A stretch of 9,897 bases of DNA, from the NCBI GenBank assembly GCA_026391235.1, contig JAPLDV010000069.1, positions 1-9,897 on the forward strand. Reading direction: 5' to 3'. A program made the position numbers and the translations under genes. Source of the DNA: Bacteroidia bacterium (GTDB taxonomy: Bacteria; Bacteroidota; Bacteroidia; Bacteroidales; UBA12481). Positions 1 to 5,294 of the stretch are shown here, in pieces (within the stretch, counting starts at the first letter, position 1; every line of letters starts with the position of its first letter). The notes under the pieces were generated by a model. It made no database searches. It saw nothing but the letters and a program-made list of their open reading frames with translations, and was not told where the DNA came from.

Positions 1-491
1 TAATGTTCAAGTGAATCCGATGGTTTTTCCTTGGCTTTTTCAAGTTCTTTTTGGACGTCAGCCAGGTCTTTTAAAGCTTTGGCAAGATCGGCTGAATTTT
101 TAAGATTGGCACTTCGTGCCTTTTTCAACTCTGTCAATACATTGATCACGCTTTTATACATACCTGTACTGCTATTGACTTCAGTCCCGATTGACTTGTC
201 CATCTCGCTCAGAATAAGACCAATATCCGGGTTAAGCTTGTCAATGTCCACACCAGGTTCTGCATACCGGTCCATCAGGCGCATGGCGGAGTCCATCCTG
301 ATCGTGAACTCTTTCTGGAAATTGAGTTGACCCTGCAAACTGTTCAATTGGTCGGAGCTCACTTGTTGTTCCTTCTCAGGGAGGCGGATCAGGAAATAGA
401 ACGGGATCAGTACAATCAGTATCCCGGCAATAAACAGGACTAGAAACCTCATTGTACCTTTGCTTCTTTCTTTTTTATTTAATGGTTCCAT
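1..491 (-). CDS. tssO: TssO, type VI secretion (T6SS-iii) membrane complex protein, 3' end at window edge
   Basis: I translated this from the ATG at 489-491; 163 codons are open to the window edge, and the next codon begins TA, so the gene may stop exactly here or continue. The protein opens MEPLNKKERSK, a short basic cytoplasmic tail. One hydrophobic helix follows at about residues 15-36, then a long, mostly helical and charged region at about 40-163 whose last 35 residues are rich in K, E, A and L and look like a coiled coil. The 'PLNKKER' start, the single membrane anchor and the position next to tssK and tssN match TssO of Bacteroidota T6SS. There, TssN, O, P, Q and R take the place of the TssJ/L/M envelope complex. 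The inferred topology is N-terminus inside and C-terminus in the periplasm. The start lies 19 bp after the tssK stop, with an AT-rich leader and no Shine-Dalgarno sequence. The assignment is by recalled family features, not by a search. Confidence 0.82.
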   Translation of the reverse strand, partial: MEPLNKKERSKGTMRFLVLFIAGILIVLIPFYFLIRLPEKEQQVSSDQLNSLQGQLNFQKEFTIRMDSAMRLMDRYAEPGVDIDKLNPDIGLILSEMDKSIGTEVNSSTGMYKSVINVLTELKKARSANLKNSADLAKALKDLADVQKELEKAKEKPSDSLEH

Positions 492-510
492 TATCGAAGA
501 ATTTTATTGA

Positions 511-1650
511 TTAATCAGCCAAAAAGCTCTTTTTTACAGTTTGTTCTTTAACGAAAATGCTGGTTTCCTTTTTCTTTCCAATATATTCCAGTGTGCTCAA
601 TTTACTGAAAAGAGCGGAGATAACTTCAGCAAATTGCATCATCGTTGCCAGAGTCTTATGCATATTGGAATGTTGATATTCAAAATTAACGGTGCGGAAA
701 ATGATCGTTTCAAAGTCACCTTGGTTTAACGTACACCATTCGGTAAAATAATTAAGCAGTTCTTCTTTGGCTTTACCGGAATTGGCATCAAGAGCGTTTT
801 TTATTATTCTCGCACTTTGGGCGATTTTTTCGCACATGTGTAAGGGTGGCAGCATCGGAATATTCCAGCGGAATCCCAGAATATTTGTGCTTAGAAAATA
901 GAGCAGGGGTTCAGCAATTGATTCTAAAGTGGTAGCCAGGGAATTGGTCTGTTCCTTTTCCCTGATTTTTTTAATAATGGTGACAATATCCACTTCCAGC
1001 TGACTGAAAAATTTGTCGAACTCAGTGTGAATAGTTACCAGTTTCGGATGGCTCAGGATACTCGTGCAGGGCGGTATGTATTCCTTTACCAGTTCGGTAC
1101 CTGATTCTGAAATGTGGACCTTTCCGATCAGAATGAAGTTGAGCCCGGATTCCTTCTTGCCAAGCTGGGATTCAGGTATCAGGTGAACCTTGCATTCGGG
1201 AACCGTATAGGGGTGCCTGGGAGGTTCTTCAGTTGGATCAATAACTCCAACCGGTGTTTGCTTGAAATGGTTAACCGACAGGGAAATATAGAGGTCCTCT
1301 TGTTTAATCTGGGTCACTTCATAAACTGTTTCAGGCAGAGGTATTGCAAATCCGAGTAAATCAATGGATTCAGAAATATTTATTCGGCCTCCACCCGGGC
1401 TTATGGCATTGCATTCAAAAACCTTCACACGAAGAGTATGCTGATTGTCGAGATAAATAACAATTTTAACAGGAGCTTCTTTGTCTCCTCCGGCCGAGGG
1501 TAACAATCCATAATTATACAGGTTAATACCCGATTGCCGCACATCTTTGATTCGATCAGATACTGAATGTTCCTGGGAGATGAAATGGTTCTTGTTAATC
1601 TTCATTCCATCAACCCAATTTACCTGGAGGTAACTCGTTTTTTCAGGCAT
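511..1650 (-). CDS. tssK: TssK, T6SS-iii baseplate subunit
   Basis: The protein has 379 residues. TssK is a wedge component of the T6SS baseplate; in proteobacterial systems it is the adaptor between the baseplate and the envelope complex. The best signature is near the N-terminus, NWVDGMKINKNHF at residues 11-23, which matches the family's typical 'W.dGm.l...HF' opening. A beta-rich region (about 30-195) follows and would form the shoulder. A mostly helical second half (about 205-379) would form the neck bundle and a reduced head. Proteobacterial TssK proteins are usually about 440-450 residues, so this one is shorter, and the missing length falls at the C-terminal end that contacts the membrane complex. 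That fits a system without TssJ/L/M. The ATG at 1648-1650 lies 13 bp after the tssN stop, which implies co-transcription. No signal peptide or membrane helix is visible, as expected for a cytoplasmic protein. Confidence 0.88.
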   Translation of the reverse strand: MPEKTSYLQVNWVDGMKINKNHFISQEHSVSDRIKDVRQSGINLYNYGLLPSAGGDKEAPVKIVIYLDNQHTLRVKVFECNAISPGGGRINISESIDLLGFAIPLPETVYEVTQIKQEDLYISLSVNHFKQTPVGVIDPTEEPPRHPYTVPECKVHLIPESQLGKKESGLNFILIGKVHISESGTELVKEYIPPCTSILSHPKLVTIHTEFDKFFSQLEVDIVTIIKKIREKEQTNSLATTLESIAEPLLYFLSTNILGFRWNIPMLPPLHMCEKIAQSARIIKNALDANSGKAKEELLNYFTEWCTLNQGDFETIIFRTVNFEYQHSNMHKTLATMMQFAEVISALFSKLSTLEYIGKKKETSIFVKEQTVKKSFLAD

Positions 1651-1663
1651 GGTTGATCATTTA

Positions 1664-2509
1664 TTATTTTTCAAATATCCTATTGCAGACAATTATGCTG
1701 TTTTCTTTAATCTGGTTGTGGAAAACGGTTTCATCAGGATCGAGGTACCGGGTTTTCTCAAACCATTTTGGCTTGAAGTGAAATACCCAGGGGTAGGGGC
1801 TTGATTTTGTAGACACCTCGATGGTGCCCTCAGGGTGCCGGCTGTTATAATCATTGATGAAGAAGTAAAATAGATTGCCGAACTGGATGTCCTTCGGGGC
1901 TTTCGCTCTGAAAATCGTATAATCTTCTTGATTAACTTTTTTCTGAAATTCAAAACTTACAACCATCGGGGAAGCCAGTTCAGCATCAGTAGGATCCGGG
2001 ATCGGTTTGTCGACAGGATAAGTCCAGGTTTTAAAGACTTTTTCAGGAATCATGGAATACCAGGCCATTGCCTTGATGAATAAGAATGGTATCAGAAACC
2101 ATACAATTGAGCTTAGCATAAGGGTGCTAAAATTTCTCATGCCGATTACTGTGAAAGCCAGGAGTAAGAAAATCCCACCGTTGGACGCAGTGTTAAGGGT
2201 TAACAGGAATTCTCCTGTAAAAGATGTTTTAGAAGGCCATTGGAGGTATTTCTGAATAGTTAAGTTATGAATCATACCCAATCCAAGCATCAACACCTGT
2301 AAAACGATGAAAAAGATAAATGGTTTTCCGGTTAATCCGAGGTACTGTGTCAAGCCCATTATCCCGATACATAAACCGGCAATCAGGATATAGAGCAGGT
2401 TAGCTATTTTATTCTTTTTTACACCTTCAACTTTTGCCAGAAGCGAAGAGAAGATAAGAACGGATACAACTAGCAAGACCATAATTACTTTAAGGACTTC
2501 AGGTTTCAT
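1664..2509 (-). CDS. tssN: TssN, T6SS-iii inner-membrane protein
   Basis: The protein has 281 residues. Five hydrophobic helices lie at about residues 5-25, 35-55, 62-82, 108-124 and 128-148, followed by a soluble domain from about 150 to 281. Basic residues after helix 1 (KKNK, 31-34), after helix 3 and after helix 5 suggest that these loops and the C-terminal domain face the cytoplasm, by the positive-inside rule. The multi-helix N-terminus plus soluble C-terminus, the length of about 280 residues and the position between tssG and tssK match TssN, a defining protein of Bacteroidota T6SS. TssN is thought to help form the trans-envelope complex that anchors the baseplate. A cytoplasmic C-terminal domain could contact the baseplate; this is my inference. 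The gene ends in tandem TAA TAA stop codons (1661-1666). It starts 26 bp after tssG and ends 13 bp before tssK. Confidence 0.83.
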   Translation of the reverse strand: MKPEVLKVIMVLLVVSVLIFSSLLAKVEGVKKNKIANLLYILIAGLCIGIMGLTQYLGLTGKPFIFFIVLQVLMLGLGMIHNLTIQKYLQWPSKTSFTGEFLLTLNTASNGGIFLLLAFTVIGMRNFSTLMLSSIVWFLIPFLFIKAMAWYSMIPEKVFKTWTYPVDKPIPDPTDAELASPMVVSFEFQKKVNQEDYTIFRAKAPKDIQFGNLFYFFINDYNSRHPEGTIEVSTKSSPYPWVFHFKPKWFEKTRYLDPDETVFHNQIKENSIIVCNRIFEK

Positions 2510-2535
2510 ATCTTGATAAAATTTTAATTATTTCG

Positions 2536-3483
2536 TTAGTTTAAAATCGTATTAAATCCAAGAAAGGACAAGCCTTTTTCGCTGAGAACAAATTCCTGCC
2601 TGACTGCATATCCTTTGATATTTATTATTGCTGTTATGTCAAGTGGTATGAAATAACTGAAAAATACATCCAAAAATCTTGCAATTCTGCCATTTTCAAG
2701 GTAATCTTCGATGCGGGTATTCTTTAGTGGTCCTATATCAAATTCCATCAAGGTAAACTGATCTTCCGATTGATTTCCGCAAATCATATCCTGTCCCAGG
2801 GACGAGGAACCCAGAACAGATGGGCTCTGATAATCCTGAAAGGGATTAACATCCGGATTGACAGGATTGAGGATTAAATGAGCAATAACCGGTTCATTGA
2901 GGATCACTTCCAGTGCTTTGGCGGTTAAGTCCAAATTCCCGACAAATTTGTGAGTGTAATGAAGAAAGAGCATAAGCTTGGAAACCAATTCTTTCGGTAA
3001 GGATCGGTCGACGTTCCAGAACCCTGGGAAAATATCATTGAAAAGGTTTTCGGAAAATCGCTGAAGTATCTTTCTTTCAGATAATTCGAGTTGTATTTTT
3101 TGAAAGAAGATTTCGTTTTCAAATGGAAGGAAGAAAGTGCGGGACTCCTTTTCCTCCATTTTTTGAGTTTTGGAAGCCTTGGCCATTTCGTGGCCGGAAT
3201 TGAGGCCTTCTGTTGGAGGGCCGTGAAAGATGGCCTCGGGAAGAGAATCATAAATACCTTCTCTGGTAATGTGAATGCCAAGGATTTCATGACCGTTGTT
3301 CAATTCAATTAAATCGGAATGGGTCACATCTTTTTTAAATCTCCTGCGAAACAGACCATCTGAAAATACCAGGTAATCCTGGGGATTGAGCCCGTTTTCA
3401 AGCAGATCGGCTATAACAATCTCTGCTTTGATGTCGTAAGCCAAATCATTGACTGATTCCTTAATGGCTGATAGGTCCTTCAT
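2536..3483 (-). CDS. tssG: TssG-like T6SS baseplate subunit
   Basis: The protein has 315 residues, close to the 330 or so usual for TssG, with no signal peptide or membrane helix. TssG forms the baseplate wedge with TssE, TssF and TssK in the cytoplasm. The most recognisable segment is GIYDSLPEAIFHGPP at residues 76-90; a 'G.yd.LPe..fh' segment is what I recall from TssG/TssF-type baseplate proteins of the T6SS-iii subtype. The rest alternates beta-rich and helical stretches, with a Trp/Pro-containing region near the middle. The assignment rests on this motif, on length and on the neighbours tssN, tssK and tssO. It is less certain than TssK, because T6SS-iii TssG proteins diverge strongly from proteobacterial ones. 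TssF and TssE, which would complete the wedge, are not in the window. The gene starts 23 bp after the propeller gene and ends 26 bp before tssN. Confidence 0.68.
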   Translation of the reverse strand: MKDLSAIKESVNDLAYDIKAEIVIADLLENGLNPQDYLVFSDGLFRRRFKKDVTHSDLIELNNGHEILGIHITREGIYDSLPEAIFHGPPTEGLNSGHEMAKASKTQKMEEKESRTFFLPFENEIFFQKIQLELSERKILQRFSENLFNDIFPGFWNVDRSLPKELVSKLMLFLHYTHKFVGNLDLTAKALEVILNEPVIAHLILNPVNPDVNPFQDYQSPSVLGSSSLGQDMICGNQSEDQFTLMEFDIGPLKNTRIEDYLENGRIARFLDVFFSYFIPLDITAIINIKGYAVRQEFVLSEKGLSFLGFNTILN

Positions 3484-3506
3484 AAAAGGCCGGATGTTTC
3501 TATATT

Positions 3507-4235
3507 TTATTTGAAAGGCAGTTTATATCCGTACCATGTTGCAGGCTTTCCCATTTCAGATTTTGCAACGAAAATCAAACCATTGGCAGCCGAAAGAGAG
3601 TGCCCGATACTACCGGATTTCAGGACAAATGATTTTTTAAAGGCTCCTTCCTTGCTGTATGCATAGACGGTTTTATTATCAGCATCCCAAGTGTAAATGT
3701 ATTTGTCGTCAACAGCCACTGTGGTGGAGCCTTTCATCCCTTTTGAACCGCATTTCAAGCCCGAAAGTTTTTTATCAGGTTTTCCCGATTTAAAATTATA
3801 GATCGAGAGGTTGCCATTGTCCATGCCGTAAAAGTATTTCCCTTTTGGATCTATGGCCAGGCTGGTTTGTTCATTTTCATAGATCCCTGAATGCAGCAAT
3901 TGAATGGTACCATTGGCAATATCAATGATTTTGTAGATCTCTTTTCCTTTAATGTTGATATAAAGACCCTTGTCCTTTTTGCAATACATGATGCTTCTCA
4001 TGTCCTGATTGATTGGGTAACTTTTAACGAATTCACCGTTGAGCTTGAATTTGCTGATCTTGCCGTCCTTCGCAACACCCCCGTTAACCGTGTAATAAAA
4101 ATCTCCGTCTGAGCAGATATGCATACTGTAGCTTGTGGGATTCTCATTGATGGATATAACAGGATCAATAACCTGGGCAAAGATCCTGGTTCCGATAAAC
4201 AGGAGGGTAGTAAGTATAAATAATTTCAGTTTCAT
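3507..4235 (-). CDS. secreted beta-propeller protein of unknown function at the head of the T6SS operon
   Basis: The protein has 242 residues. A clear signal peptide covers residues 1-20 (hydrophobic LFILTTLLFIG core, likely cleavage after IFA before Q21), with no lipobox cysteine and no further membrane helix. The mature part is a run of short beta repeats, for example DGDFYYTVNGG, DGKISKFKLNGEFVKSY, KGKYFYGMDNGNLSIYNF, DDKYIYTWDADNKTVYAYSKEG and a last strand containing NGLIFVAKS. This is the look of a small propeller of about five blades, of the quinoprotein/NHL-like kind, placed in the periplasm or outside the cell. I recognise no catalytic motif and give it no function. It starts a run of same-strand genes with short gaps, only 23 bp ahead of tssG, so it is probably co-transcribed with the T6SS genes. 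It could be an accessory protein or effector, or an unrelated gene fused to the operon by chance. Confidence 0.72.
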   Translation of the reverse strand: MKLKLFILTTLLFIGTRIFAQVIDPVISINENPTSYSMHICSDGDFYYTVNGGVAKDGKISKFKLNGEFVKSYPINQDMRSIMYCKKDKGLYINIKGKEIYKIIDIANGTIQLLHSGIYENEQTSLAIDPKGKYFYGMDNGNLSIYNFKSGKPDKKLSGLKCGSKGMKGSTTVAVDDKYIYTWDADNKTVYAYSKEGAFKKSFVLKSGSIGHSLSAANGLIFVAKSEMGKPATWYGYKLPFK

Positions 4236-4264
4236 AACGTTAAGCTGTTTTCGATTACATCCAT

Positions 4265-4272
4265 CAAATATA
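4265..4272 (-). promoter_or_regulatory. candidate -7 promoter element for the propeller/T6SS operon
   Basis: On the minus strand this reads TATATTTG, a full match to the Bacteroidota -7 consensus TAnnTTTG. It lies 29 bp upstream of the ATG at 4235, which would give a leader of roughly 20 nt. I see no good -33 TTTG element at the expected distance (about 19-21 bp); that region is only T/C-rich. Confidence 0.45.
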
Positions 4273-4304
4273 AGAAAACCGATAAGAAGAAAGATTAGTT
4301 TGGG

Positions 4305-4328
4305 AAAAAAAACTAGTACAAGCTAAGT
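4305..4328 (-). terminator. possible weak intrinsic terminator downstream of the TerC gene
   Basis: On the minus strand an imperfect 5-bp stem (ACTTAG with CTAGT, one bulged T) is followed directly by a run of eight T (4305-4312). It sits about 100 bp beyond the TerC stop and just before the candidate promoter of the next gene, which is where a terminator would be expected. The stem is short and AT-rich, so the call is tentative. Confidence 0.3.
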
Positions 4329-4367
4329 GTTGCGAGTTGAGGTCCATTCAAGAATTCCTATAGCGTT

Positions 4368-4397
4368 AAGGGATCCCGGCCTTCGCCGGGATGACAA
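4368..4397. repeat. left arm of a 30-bp inverted repeat, REP-like GC-rich palindrome
   Basis: This arm is the exact reverse complement of 4437-4466, with a 39-bp spacer between. The arm is also an internal hairpin: ATCCCGGC (4373-4380), loop CTTC, GCCGGGAT (4385-4392), all eight pairs perfect. It is much richer in G+C than its surroundings. It lies just past the TerC stop codon, outside any gene. The form resembles the dispersed ATCCC...GGGAT palindromes (REP or dRS3-like) found in many copies in various bacterial genomes. Confidence 0.85.
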
Positions 4398-4423
4398 CGC
4401 TGGCGAGGGAACTGCATTGACCG

Positions 4424-5206
4424 TCAGCGCTGGCTCTTGTCATCCCGGCGAAGGCCGGGATCCCTTTCCTCATCACCTAAGCCGGCAAGAGGTACCTCCT
4501 CACCCCTCTTCCGTACCCGCAAGTTTATGAGCTCTACCGCAAATGAGAAAAGAACTGCAACATAAACATATCCTTTCGGAATTTCCTTGTGGAAAGCTTC
4601 CATGGCCAACGTAAATCCGATAAGGATCAGGAAGGCAAGAGCCAAAATTTGCAGAGTCGGATTATTGTTGATAAACCGGCTGATGGCACCTGCAAAAGAG
4701 ATCATCACAGCCATTGCCACGATTATAGCCGATATCATGATTACTAATTGTTTACTAAGTCCGATAGCCGTAAGGATCGAATCGAAGCTAAACACCATGT
4801 CAAGAATAACGATTTGAAGAATGACAGCACGGGAAGTTACTTTGTTTTTAACTTTCAGCTCAAGATGTTCAGCAAGCGCTTTCTGGTGAATCTCTATTAC
4901 ACTTTTCCAGATCAGAAATATTCCTCCAGCCAGGAGGATAAGATCACGGATTGAAAACGCATTTTCTCCGATCGTAAATATCGGTTTGGTTAATTGGATG
5001 ATCCAGGTGATGGATATCAGGAGCAGAATCCTGAATCCAAGCGCCAGCAACATACCGATAGTCCTGATCCGGGGTTGCTTCTTTTTGGGAAGTTTACCGG
5101 TTGCTATTGATATGAAAATGATATTGTCGATTCCGAGAACAATCTCGAGAAAGGTCAATGTCAATAAGGCGATCCAGGCTTCGGCATGAAGGAATATTTC
5201 CATCAT
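4424..5206 (-). CDS. TerC-family integral membrane protein, probable metal (Mn) export or handling
   Basis: The protein has 260 residues with about seven membrane helices (roughly 12-33, 48-70, 87-101, 127-149, 154-174, 185-203, 211-228). The family signatures are clear. The first helix has FLEIVLGIDNIIF (E21, D27, N28). The fourth has ILDMVFSFDSILTAIGL (D136, D142, S143); these acidic residues in the membrane are the proposed metal site. FHKEIPKGYVY (205-215) is also typical. Members of the wider TerC/YkoY/Alx family have been linked to manganese efflux and to metal supply to exported enzymes, and originally to tellurite resistance. The substrate here is inferred. The start is ATG ATG (5206-5201). 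The core appears to end at ELINLRVRKR (225-234); the last 26 residues are polar, and part of them is encoded by the palindromic repeat, with the stop (4424-4426) in the spacer between the repeat arms. The gene is divergent from the regulator at 5295 and appears separate from the T6SS operon. Confidence 0.9.
   Translation of the reverse strand: MMEIFLHAEAWIALLTLTFLEIVLGIDNIIFISIATGKLPKKKQPRIRTIGMLLALGFRILLLISITWIIQLTKPIFTIGENAFSIRDLILLAGGIFLIWKSVIEIHQKALAEHLELKVKNKVTSRAVILQIVILDMVFSFDSILTAIGLSKQLVIMISAIIVAMAVMISFAGAISRFINNNPTLQILALAFLILIGFTLAMEAFHKEIPKGYVYVAVLFSFAVELINLRVRKRGEEVPLAGLGDEERDPGLRRDDKSQR
4437..4466. repeat. right arm of the 30-bp inverted repeat, inside the TerC reading frame
   Basis: This is the second copy of the GC-rich palindrome, in opposite orientation to 4368-4397. 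It has its own hairpin, ATCCCGGC (4442-4449), loop GAAG, GCCGGGAT (4454-4461). It overlaps the 3' end of the TerC gene and encodes residues of about 247-257 (E-RDPGLRRDD-K). The two arms together could fold into one large cruciform or two adjacent hairpins in the TerC transcript, and so act on mRNA stability or 3'-end formation; that role is inference. Confidence 0.85.
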
Positions 5207-5224
5207 TAAGGGATTTTAAGGATT

Positions 5225-5232
5225 CAAAGATA
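5225..5232 (-). promoter_or_regulatory. candidate -7 promoter element for the TerC gene
   Basis: The minus strand reads TATCTTTG, a full match to TAnnTTTG, 18 bp upstream of the ATG at 5206. This would give a leader of about 10 nt. A TTTG is present upstream but only 12 bp away, closer than the usual -33/-7 spacing, so only the -7 element is supported. Confidence 0.4.
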
Positions 5233-5294
5233 ATCTAAGCGCAACAAATGCCATATTTTGTTACTTTGTGTACCTGTAAACTGATTGAGTAACT

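Noticed and set aside
31..330. 99-residue open frame on the plus strand
   Set aside because: It is the antisense of tssO, which has a clear family match and membrane anchor; the plus-strand product looks like no known protein.
4368..4466. Inverted repeat pair as a CRISPR, insertion sequence or MITE end
   Set aside because: Only two copies in opposite orientation, a 39-bp spacer, no transposase and no obvious target duplication; a REP-like pair fits better.
4368..4466. Inverted repeat pair as a Rho-independent terminator of TerC
   Set aside because: No T-run follows the structure on the minus strand; the T-run at 4305-4312 is too far away to belong to these stems.
5253..5268. Near matches to a -7 element (ATATTTTG, TTACTTTG) for the regulator gene on the plus strand
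   Set aside because: Neither fits TAnnTTTG fully and no -33 element is found at the right distance, so I do not list a promoter for this gene.
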